From JACPNO01 sp963825405 (GTDB lineage: Bacteria > Acidobacteriota > Terriglobia > Bryobacterales > Bryobacteraceae), in assembly GCA_963825405.1 (NCBI GenBank), contig CAWGTB010000006.1:404793-468792 (forward strand): a stretch of DNA of 64,000 bases, written 5' to 3'. Shown piece by piece: positions 11,201 through 22,707 of this stretch (position 1 is the stretch's first letter; each line of letters begins with the position of its first letter). The position numbers and the translations under genes are program-made. The notes beneath the pieces are model-generated. The model made no database searches and was not told where the DNA came from. It saw only the letters and a list, made by a program, of their open reading frames with translations.

Positions 11201-12538
11201 CCGGGCGACATTCTGGTCGGCAAAGTCACGCCTAAAGGCGAGACCCAGCTTACGCCGGAAGAAAAACTCCTCCGCGCCATCTTCGGCGAAAAAGCCGGCG
11301 ACGTGAAAGACGCTTCGCTCTATTGCCCTCCCGGCATTGAGGGCACCGTCGTTGACTGCAAAATCTTTTCCCGCAAAGGCCAGGAAAAGGACGAGCGCGC
11401 CAAAGCCATCGAAGAGTCGCAGATCACCCGGCTGCAGCGCAATCTGAAAGACGAAGAGCGCATCCTGAACGACGAGCGCTCCAAGCGCCTGAGCGTTCTG
11501 CTGCAGGACCTGGAACTGCTGGCCGATCTCCACGACGAACGCACCAACAAGCGCCTGCTGGCTAAGGGCACGCCGCTTACGCGCGATCTCATTGAAAAGA
11601 TCAAATCGCGCGATCTCAAGCGCATGCGGTTGAAAGATAAAGACCCGCGGCTCAACGAACAGATCGACGACATCGAAGAGATGACGATGCGCCAGATCGC
11701 GGTGCTGGAGAAAATCACCGACGAAAAAATCGCCAAGCTGCGCAAGGGCGACGAACTGCCGCCGGGCGTCATCAAGCTGGTCAAAGTCTACATCGCCATG
11801 AAGCGCAAGCTGTCGGTTGGCGACAAGATGGCCGGCCGCCATGGCAACAAGGGCGTGATCGCGCGCATTCTTCCCGATGAAGACATGCCGTATCTGCCGG
11901 ATGGCACGCCGGTTGAGATCGTTCTCAACCCGCTGGGCGTTCCTTCGCGCATGAACGTGGGGCAGATTCTGGAAACCCACCTGGGCTGGGCTGCGCACGC
12001 ACTGGGCCTGCATTACGCCACGCCGGTATTCGACGGCGCAACCGAAAAAGAAATCAAGAAGCAACTGACCGAAGCCAAGCTTCCCACCTCAGGCAAGACG
12101 GAATTGTTCGATGGCATGACGGGCCAGCTTTTCGAGCAGCCGGTAACGGTGGGGTACATCTACATGCTGAAGCTTTCGCACCTGGTGGACGACAAGATTC
12201 ACGCGCGCTCCATCGGCCCGTATTCGCTGATTACGCAGCAGCCGCTCGGCGGCAAGGCGCAATTCGGCGGACAGCGTTTCGGCGAGATGGAAGTCTGGGC
12301 GCTCGAAGCTTACGGCGCCGCGTATATTCTGCAGGAGCTGCTCACCGCCAAGTCGGACGATGTGTACGGCCGCGCTAAGATTTACGAGGCCATCGTCAAG
12401 GGCGAGGCAGCGATCGAGCCGGGCGTGCCGGAATCGTTCAACGTTCTGATCCGGGAATTGCAGTCGTTGTGCCTGGATGTGGAGTTGATGAAGAAACCGC
12501 GCGAGACGCCGGTGGATACTGCGCTGGCGGCGGATTAG
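8231..12538 (+). CDS. rpoB: RNA polymerase subunit beta, with an inserted cysteine cluster
   Basis: Catalytic beta subunit of RNA polymerase, 1435 residues and fully open. The rifampicin pocket ([20 protein letters not shown], then [19 protein letters not shown]) keeps the drug-contact Asp, His and Ser, so wild-type sensitivity is expected. The C-terminal signature [20 protein letters not shown] is intact. Between VDYSIGNWE and [12 protein letters not shown], which are nearly adjacent in E. coli, lies an insert of about 62 residues (82-143) with four cysteine pairs: C84/C86, C99/C104, C120/C123 and C134/C137. These are spaced like two zinc ribbons. The start is ATG 8231 after TTGGAGTAAAG. The gene is followed by rpoC after 57 bp. 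Confidence 0.99.
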   Translation: [1435 protein letters not shown]

Positions 12539-12595
12539 TTTTTCCGCCCGCTGCGTAAATTACTTTTTTCGTTTTTCCAGAATCTGGAGGCTACA

Positions 12596-16803
<4,208 letters not shown>

Positions 16804-16818
16804 CCGTCCTTACAAAAT

Positions 16819-16848
16819 ATCCCGGACTTCGCTCGCGAGGTCCGGGAT
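16819..16848 (+). terminator. Hairpin terminator after rpoC
   Basis: A 9-bp stem, ATCCCGGAC (16819-16827) with GTCCGGGAT (16840-16848), can extend inward through TCGC/GCGA, giving nearly 14 bp with a tiny loop. It lies 15 bp after the rpoC stop. The 3' side is TCTATCC, not a clean U-tract, so efficiency is uncertain. On the opposite strand it is followed by ATATTTTG. Confidence 0.6.
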
Positions 16849-16872
16849 TCTATCCGTCGTACAATAGTTCAC

Positions 16873-17715
16873 TTGGACCCCGCAAAAACTTCGAAGCGCC
16901 CCGGTAAAAAAGCTTACCTGCTGATTACGCTGTTCGCCGTTCTGCTCACGCTGTTTCCCTTTCTGTTTTGGTACGGCACCTGGTTTGGCCGCAAACTTTC
17001 CGACCAGGAAATCGGACAGCTTCTCTCCGACCCTTCTAAGCCTCGCAAGGCGCAGCATGCGCTGGTCCAGTTAGGCGAACGCATGAGCCGGAGCGATGTT
17101 CGCGCGCGGCAATTCTATCCGCGCGTCATCGATCAGATTGCCAGCCCCAACGCCGAGCTGCGACAAACCGCGGCCTGGATTATGGGACAGGATCGCAGCT
17201 ACACGCCGTTCCAGGAAGCGCTGCGCAAACTGCTGCAGGACCCGTCGCCGATGGTCCGGCGCAATGCCGCACTTTCGCTTTCCACCTTTGACGATCCGGC
17301 CGCGCGGCCCGAGCTCCGCGCCATGCTGCATTCGCAGACCATCGCGTCGCCAGCGGCGGGCGTCGTGCATTACCGGCTGAAGATAGCCGAGTACGTGAAT
17401 CCGGGCACGCTAGTGGCGCACGTGGGCGAAACGGAAGTTCGCGCGTCGCTGCCGGGTGAAGTGCTGCAGATCGTCAAGCCCGATGGCTCTGCCGTCGCAG
17501 TGGGCGATCCACTACTCGAAGTTTCCGCCGACAAAGATCATGCCTGGGAAGCGTTGCGCGCGCTGCTGGCCGTGGGCAATCAGGAAGATGTGGAAGATGT
17601 GCAGCGGTACGCGCGGGGCGTGCCGGGAATGCCCGAACGAGTGCGTCAGCAAGCCACGTTAACCCTGCATGAAATTCAAGGCAGAGTGTTGGCGGGCAAC
17701 AAACAAACTCCCTGA
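16873..17715 (+). CDS. Membrane-anchored HEAT-repeat protein with a lipoyl-like domain
   Basis: 280-residue protein of unknown role. A Lys-rich N-terminus leads into one membrane helix (about 14-35, YLLITLFAVLLTLFPFLFWY). Then come alpha-helical HEAT-like repeats (about 45-150, for example SPNAELRQTAAWIMG and DPSPMVRRNAALSLSTFDD). A beta-rich barrel-sandwich module follows at about 155-222 (ASPAAGVVHYRLKIAEYVNPG, then ASLPGEVLQIV and VGDPLLEV) and resembles biotinyl/lipoyl domains of membrane fusion proteins, but has no lipoyl-lysine motif. It starts with TTG at 16873 without a ribosome site; TACAAT lies 7 bp upstream, so a leaderless transcript is possible. It overlaps the convergent AhpD-like gene by 40 bp. 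Confidence 0.7.
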   Translation: MDPAKTSKRPGKKAYLLITLFAVLLTLFPFLFWYGTWFGRKLSDQEIGQLLSDPSKPRKAQHALVQLGERMSRSDVRARQFYPRVIDQIASPNAELRQTAAWIMGQDRSYTPFQEALRKLLQDPSPMVRRNAALSLSTFDDPAARPELRAMLHSQTIASPAAGVVHYRLKIAEYVNPGTLVAHVGETEVRASLPGEVLQIVKPDGSAVAVGDPLLEVSADKDHAWEALRALLAVGNQEDVEDVQRYARGVPGMPERVRQQATLTLHEIQGRVLAGNKQTP

Positions 17716-18218
17716 GACTCGATTTCAAGCGCGCGATTGAATTTGGCGGCGGCCAGTGCCCAGACCACGGTTGCGGTCAGTTCCACGATTTCATCGTCGC
17801 TAAAGTGACGTTGCACGCGTTTATATAATTCCTCGGGGACGATAGTGCTGGTCGTGATCACATCGGCGTAAGTGAGCGCCGCCTGTTCGCGCTCCGTGAA
17901 ATGAGCGCTCGCCGCGTAGTCCGGAAGCGCCGCCAGTTCCGCATCGCTGACGCCGTCGGCTCTGCTCAAGGCAGAGTTGACCTCGATTCAAAGCCCGCAG
18001 CCAACAAGCGATGCGACTTTGAGATTGACCAGGTCCACCAGTCGTACCGGAAGCAGCGCGCTGGCTTCGAGGCCGTTCCACATGGCGCGAAATCCGCGAA
18101 GGATGCTGGGCCGGCGAGCCAGTACGGCGTGATTGTAAGGCAGGCAGCCATAGCGCTGCCCCTGGCCCTCTAGTTCCGCATCGACGCTGTCTTTGGAAAC
18201 CCCAGTCAGTCTCGGCAT
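17676..18218 (-). CDS. Carboxymuconolactone decarboxylase/AhpD-like protein (frameshifted)
   Basis: Alpha-helical AhpD-like fold protein, about 180 residues when repaired. N-terminus MPRLTGVSKDSVDAELEGQG; middle NHAVLARRPSILRGFRAMWN and LVDLVNLKVASLVGCG; C-terminal part DAELAALPDYAASAHFTERE and ALTYADVITTSTIVPEELY. The order is the normal one for the family, but the frame changes near 17990 and around 18140. The usual C-x2-C peroxidase pair cannot be placed; only the single GCG cysteine is visible next to the broken region. It is probably transcribed with the disulfide reductase, whose stop lies 8 bp upstream. Detoxification is an inference only. Confidence 0.75.
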
Positions 18219-18225
18219 GTTTCTA

Positions 18226-19607
18226 TTATTCCAAGGGCTGCAGATCACCGAGCATCGTCGGAATCAATTCGCTCACGGTGGGATGAATATGCATGGCGCG
18301 CTGGATTACGGTGTACGGCGCTTTGGCGTACATGACATCGAGGATCGAGTGGATCACCTCATCGCACTCGACGCCCAGCAGCGCAGCGCCCAGGATCATC
18401 TTGGTTTCAGCATCCACCAGAATTTTCATGAATCCCTGCGTCTCGCTTTTTTCGACGGCGCGTCCGACACGGGTCATCGGCCGCCGGGCGATGAGCGCTT
18501 TGCGCCCGGATTTACGCACCTCCTTCTCCGTCATTCCGGCGCGCGCCAAGCGGAGGATCGATGTACAGGTTGTACGCCGTAATGCGGTCGCTCACGCGGC
18601 GCGGGATCGTGATCCAGAAGATTGGCGGCGACAATTTCGTAGTCGTTGTAGGAGGTGTGGGTGAAGGCGCCTTTGCCGTTGCAATCGCCCATGGCCCAGA
18701 TGCCGGGCACGTTGGTGCGAAGCTGGTCGTCCACGCGGATGTAACCGTTGGCGTCGACTTCAACACCGGCTTTTTCCAGGCCCAGGTCCTGCGTGTTCGG
18801 CACGCGGCCAACCGCCAGCAGTAAGTGCGAGCCCACCGCTTCCTGGCGTACGCCCTGGCAATCGACCACAACTGCGATTTGGGCATCGCGTTTCTCCACG
18901 CGAAAGTCGCAAGTGCCGGTGAGAACACGAATGCCCTCGGCTTCGAGAATGGCGCGCGCGGCATCGGCGATGTCGTCGTCCTCGCGTGAAATCAGGCGGT
19001 GGCCGCGCTGAATGACGGTGACCTCGCTGCCGAAGCGGCGGTACATTTGCGCAAATTCCAGGCCGACGTAGCTGCCGCCGATCACCAGCAGATGCGGCGG
19101 CAGAAAATCCACGTCCATCATGGAGGAATTGGTGAGATAGTCGACCGTGTCCAGCCCAGGAATCGGCGGTCGAAAGGCGCGGGCGCCGACGTTGATGAAA
19201 ATTTGCGGGGCTTCGAGAATGTCTTCGCCCACGCGGACGGTGCGCGGCCCTTCGAAAGAAGCGTGCCCATGCAAAACGGTGCAGTTGGCGAGAGACCGCA
19301 GCCCTTTTTCGACGGCTACGTTGGACTGGGCGACAATGCCATCCTTGCGCGCCTTCACTTTTTTCATGTCGATCGCGGCGGGTCCGCTGAGCGTGACTCC
19401 GTGCTCGGCTGCGCGCCGAACGGTTTGCGCAACCCGCGCGCTGGCCACCAGGGTCTTGGTAGGAATGCAGCCCGTATTGACGCAGGTGCCGCCGAACTTT
19501 TGCCGTTCGGCAATCGCCACGCGCATTCCCTTTTGGGCTAGGCGCGTTGCGAGAAAGGGCCCGGATTGGCCCGTGCCGATGATGATGGCGTCAAAAGTCT
19601 GGCTCAT
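18226..19607 (-). CDS. FAD-dependent pyridine nucleotide-disulfide oxidoreductase, mercuric reductase-like (two frameshifts)
   Basis: Class I flavoprotein disulfide reductase, about 460 residues. Rossmann FAD motif AIIIGTGQSGPFLATRLA at the N-terminus, redox pair C-x4-C in GGTCVNTGCIPTKTL (about residues 40-54), NAD-binding VIGGSYVGLEFAQM (about 175), the second FAD motif VPGIWAMGDCNG, and the C-terminal active-site HIHPTVSELIPTML. Breaks near 18590 and 18550 separate the last domain. No N-terminal heavy-metal domain or extra cysteine pair is present, so true mercury reduction is doubtful; such proteins are often annotated only as FAD-containing oxidoreductases. Confidence 0.88.
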
Positions 19608-19663
19608 GGAATCTCCATTATCGCCGTGTTTCCGGGCCCTTTGCTAACCTGGAGCGATCCGGA

Positions 19664-20332
19664 ATGAGTCTGTCCATTGAAAAGTTTTTGCACCAGCCGG
19701 GTGCCGGCCCCACCGTGTCCGGAGTGCTGCATCGCCCGGCATCTGCATCTGAAGACGGCGTGGTCCTGGCGCACGGCGCGGGATCGAACTGCGAAGCGCC
19801 AATTCTGCGAGCGCTGGCGGAGGCATTCGCCGAATCGGGTTGGACTGCATTGCGCTGCGATCTGCCTTTCCGGCAAGCACGCCGGATCGGCGCGCCTTTT
19901 CCGGCAGGCGCAGCTCAGGATCGCGAAGGATTGCGCAACGCGGTGTCCGCATTGCGCCACATTGTTCCAGGGCGCGTGTTTCTTGGCGGGCATTCCTACG
20001 GCGGGCGGCAAGCCAGCATGCTGGCAGCATCCGATCCGCAAGTGACGCCAGCTCTGCTGCTGCTTTCCTATCCGCTGCATCCGCCGCGCCGGCCGCAGCA
20101 GTTACGCACGGCGCATTTGCCGGACCTGCGCACGCGGGCATTCTTCGTGCATGGCGTGCGCGATCCGTTTGGCTCTGAAGAGGAAATGCAGGCGGCGCTG
20201 GCGCTGATTCCAGCCGAGACTTCACTGGTCATGATCGCGAAAGCCGGGCATGAGCTGATTAGCAAGAACCCGCTTGCTGCCGCCGACTGGGCGCGGCAAA
20301 CCGTCGCCGCCTTTCGCGCCTTCGTACAATAG
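19664..20332 (+). CDS. Alpha/beta hydrolase (Tex30/KANL3-like)
   Basis: 222-residue serine hydrolase. VLAHGAGSNCEAP carries the oxyanion region, GGHSYGGRQAS (near residue 108) the nucleophile elbow, VRDPFG the acid residue, and AKAGHELI the histidine. Members resemble dienelactone-hydrolase-type esterases of unknown substrate. It starts at ATG 19664, divergent from the disulfide reductase with 56 bp between. It lies 7 bp before proline dehydrogenase. Confidence 0.85.
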   Translation: MSLSIEKFLHQPGAGPTVSGVLHRPASASEDGVVLAHGAGSNCEAPILRALAEAFAESGWTALRCDLPFRQARRIGAPFPAGAAQDREGLRNAVSALRHIVPGRVFLGGHSYGGRQASMLAASDPQVTPALLLLSYPLHPPRRPQQLRTAHLPDLRTRAFFVHGVRDPFGSEEEMQAALALIPAETSLVMIAKAGHELISKNPLAAADWARQTVAAFRAFVQ

Positions 20333-20339
20333 AAACTTC

Positions 20340-21269
20340 ATGCCCATGATGCGCAGTGTCTTGCTGGCGGGCGCACAGAGTCCGTCGCTGCGCGAGCGAG
20401 CGCCTCGCCTGCCGTTCGTGCGCCGCACCGCGTCCCGCTTCATTCCCGGCGAAGCCTTAGACGATGCGTTGGCGGCGGCCGCGATTCTCTCTCGCAACGG
20501 GATCGCAACTGTAATCACTCATCTGGGGGAAAACATCACCGACGCCGCCGAAGCCCGCCAGGAAGCATTGCATTACGGCGAAGTGTTGGGGCGTATTCGC
20601 GATGCGGGCCTGCCCACGGAGCTATCGATTAAGCTCACCCAGCTCGGCCTGGATCTGGGCGCAACGCGATGTTACGAAAATCTGGCGCGCATTATTGAGA
20701 ATGCCGGCGCCAGTTCCACTGTGTGGATCGACATGGAGTCGAGCGCCTACGTGGATATCACGCTGGAACTTTACCGGCGCGCCCGCACGCGTTATCCCAA
20801 TGTTGGCGTGTGCCTGCAGTCCTACCTGTACCGTACGGCGAAAGATTTAGCGGCACTGACGCCGCTGGGCCCGTCGATCCGGCTGGTGAAGGGTGCGTAT
20901 CCGGAACCTGCCAATGTGGCATTTCCGCGCAAAGCGGATGTGGACGCGAATTACTTCGCTGTCGCGCGGCAATTACTCGGGCGCCAATCGCAACAGGCGG
21001 GGTTGCGAGCGGCTTTCGCCACTCACGACAGCGCACTCATCGGACAGATCAAGTCGCACGCGCAAACTATTGGCATGGCGAAAAGCGCATTTGAGTTTCA
21101 GATGCTCTATGGCATCCGCAAAGACGAGCAGATGCGCCTAGCGCGTGAGGGCTACTGTTCGAAGGTGCTCATCACTTACGGCTCGGCCTGGTTCCCTTGG
21201 TTCATGCGGCGCATGGCGGAGCGTCCGGCGAATATGTTTTTCGTGTTGCGAAATCTGGTGGGGGGCTAA
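20340..21269 (+). CDS. Proline dehydrogenase
   Basis: FAD enzyme oxidising proline to pyrroline-5-carboxylate. 309 residues, the size of stand-alone bacterial enzymes. TIM-barrel signature pieces are ELSIKLTQLGLDLG, VWIDMESSAYVDITLELYRR, CLQSYLYRTAKDL, IRLVKGAYPEP and FEFQMLYGIRKDEQ. I chose ATG 20340: the upstream in-frame extension lies inside the previous gene. There is no clear ribosome site; TACAAT sits 9 bp before the start. Its TAA shares a base with the next ATG (TAATG), so translation is probably coupled to the ornithine cyclodeaminase. Confidence 0.93.
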   Translation: MPMMRSVLLAGAQSPSLRERAPRLPFVRRTASRFIPGEALDDALAAAAILSRNGIATVITHLGENITDAAEARQEALHYGEVLGRIRDAGLPTELSIKLTQLGLDLGATRCYENLARIIENAGASSTVWIDMESSAYVDITLELYRRARTRYPNVGVCLQSYLYRTAKDLAALTPLGPSIRLVKGAYPEPANVAFPRKADVDANYFAVARQLLGRQSQQAGLRAAFATHDSALIGQIKSHAQTIGMAKSAFEFQMLYGIRKDEQMRLAREGYCSKVLITYGSAWFPWFMRRMAERPANMFFVLRNLVGG

Positions 21270-22228
21270 TGGCACTGTTATTACGGGAAGCCGATGTACG
21301 TGAAGTGCTGGCGATGCCGGAGTTGATCGAAACCATGGAATCGGCGCTCAAAGCCTTCTCCGCTGGCAAGGTGACGCAGCCGGTGCGCACGGCGTTCGAA
21401 GTGCCAGCCGGCCCGGGCTTCTTCGGACTGATGCCGGCATACTTGCATGATCCGCCCGCGCTCGGCGCCAAACTCGTCACCGTGTTTCATGGCAACGAGC
21501 GCCGTGGATTGACGTCGCATCTGGGCACGATTCTCTTGCTTGATCCTGAAACCGGCGCCACGCTCTCGATCATGGATGGCCGCTACATCACCGCCGTACG
21601 GACCGCTGCGGTGTCGGCGGTTGCTGCGCGCTATCTGGCGCGGCGCAACGCGAGCTCGCTGGGCATTATCGGATCGGGCGTGCAGGCGCGCACTCATTTG
21701 GAAGCGCTTGGGCTGGTCCAATCGTTGCGCGAGGTTCGCTCCTGGAGCCCGACGGCGGCTAACCTGGCGCGATTCGTAGCCGAAGCGCCCGTGGTGCGCG
21801 CCGCGGCCAGCGCCGAGGAGGCCGTGCGCGGCGCCGACCTTATCGTGATTGCGACTGCGTCGAGCACGCCCGTGCTGCAAAGCGATTGGGTGGCGGATGG
21901 CGCGATGGTGATTTCGCTTGGCGCGTATCGTCCAAACATGCGTGAGATGGATCCGGCACTGACGGCCCGCTCGCGCTTGTATGTGGATTCGAGGGCGGCG
22001 GCGCTGCAGGAATCGGGCGACGTGCTGCTCGGAATTCAGGAAGGGCGATTCACGGCCAGTCACATTGTTGCGGAGGTAGGCGAGGTAGCGGCGGGAAAAT
22101 CGCCGGGCCGCGAGAACGATCGCGAAGTGACGATTTTCAAATCGCTGGGAATGGCAGTGGAAGATGTGGCGGCCGCGAAGCTGGTGTACGATCGTGCTCG
22201 GCAGTTGGGGAAGGGAACCGAGATTTAA
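21269..22228 (+). CDS. Ornithine cyclodeaminase/mu-crystallin family protein
   Basis: 319-residue NAD(P)-dependent enzyme. Landmarks: VTQPVRTAFEVP, GAKLVTVFHGNERRGL, LDPETGATLSIMDGRYITAV, the Rossmann motif LGIIGSGVQARTHLEAL (about residue 130) and ISLGAYRPNMREMD. Most likely it converts ornithine to proline with loss of ammonia, though family members can be alanine dehydrogenases or ketimine reductases. The coupling to proline dehydrogenase supports an ornithine-proline-P5C route; no P5C dehydrogenase is in the window. Confidence 0.88.
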   Translation: MALLLREADVREVLAMPELIETMESALKAFSAGKVTQPVRTAFEVPAGPGFFGLMPAYLHDPPALGAKLVTVFHGNERRGLTSHLGTILLLDPETGATLSIMDGRYITAVRTAAVSAVAARYLARRNASSLGIIGSGVQARTHLEALGLVQSLREVRSWSPTAANLARFVAEAPVVRAAASAEEAVRGADLIVIATASSTPVLQSDWVADGAMVISLGAYRPNMREMDPALTARSRLYVDSRAAALQESGDVLLGIQEGRFTASHIVAEVGEVAAGKSPGRENDREVTIFKSLGMAVEDVAAAKLVYDRARQLGKGTEI

Positions 22229-22235
22229 AAGATAT

Positions 22236-22313
22236 TTCTCGCAGAGACGCAGAGACCACAGAGAAAATCTAAGAAAACCATTTGTTTTGCAGTTCTCTGC
22301 GTCTCTGCGAGAA
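22236..22313. repeat. Dispersed palindromic repeat, copy 1
   Basis: Perfect 20-bp inverted arms, TTCTCGCAGAGACGCAGAGA at 22236-22255 and its complement at 22294-22313, around a 38-bp AT-rich centre. It sits directly after the cyclodeaminase stop. A second copy with the same arms is at 61130-61224. It could act as a terminator-like hairpin, but the sharing of arms and of centre motifs (AGAGAAAA, TAAGAAA) points to a dispersed element. Confidence 0.9.
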
Positions 22314-22322
22314 GATGGATTT

Positions 22323-22700
22323 ATGGGCGCTTCGGCAGGAGACGGGGCGGCGCAGCAACAGTATATTTACGAGCTAGTGCGCACCGCTGTCATGACCAGG
22401 CGGCCCATCTCTGCGGTCTACGACGATTACTTTCGCTTACTGTGTCCGCACCGGCTGGGCCGGAATAAAAGGGGGCAGCCCAGGGCCCTCTGTTACCAAT
22501 ACGGAGGCGAGAGCAAAAGCGGTCTGAAGCCCCCCGGATCCGAAGATAACTGGCGCTGCATCGCGATCGATAAGATCAGAAGCGTGGAGTTGAGGGACGA
22601 CCCCTGGCAAACTGCCCCGAACCATTCACGTGTTGCATCTTGCGTCGCCCACAAGGATGTTGACGCCGAAGATTTTCTCGATCTGCAAGAAGAGCGGTAA
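22323..22700 (+). CDS. Conserved hypothetical protein (WYL-like)
   Basis: 125-residue protein. YIYELVRTAVMTRRPISAVY, CPHRLGRNKRGQPRALCYQY and DNWRCIAIDKIRSVELRD have the pattern of small single-domain WYL-related hypotheticals: a helix, then a beta-rich part with a final DVDAED. The start is ATG 22323, right behind the palindromic repeat; the larger upstream open frame is not used. Role unknown. It converges on the nucleoside hydrolase. Confidence 0.6.
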   Translation: MGASAGDGAAQQQYIYELVRTAVMTRRPISAVYDDYFRLLCPHRLGRNKRGQPRALCYQYGGESKSGLKPPGSEDNWRCIAIDKIRSVELRDDPWQTAPNHSRVASCVAHKDVDAEDFLDLQEER

Positions 22701-22707
22701 GCGCGAG

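Noticed and set aside
10049..12064. 671-residue open frame antisense to rpoB (also 8357-10012)
   Set aside because: High-GC shadow of rpoB; Arg/His/Ala/Asp-rich with no family features.
18226..19607. merA mercury-resistance locus
   Set aside because: No MerR, MerT or MerP nearby and no extra C-terminal cysteine pair; a general disulfide reductase is safer.
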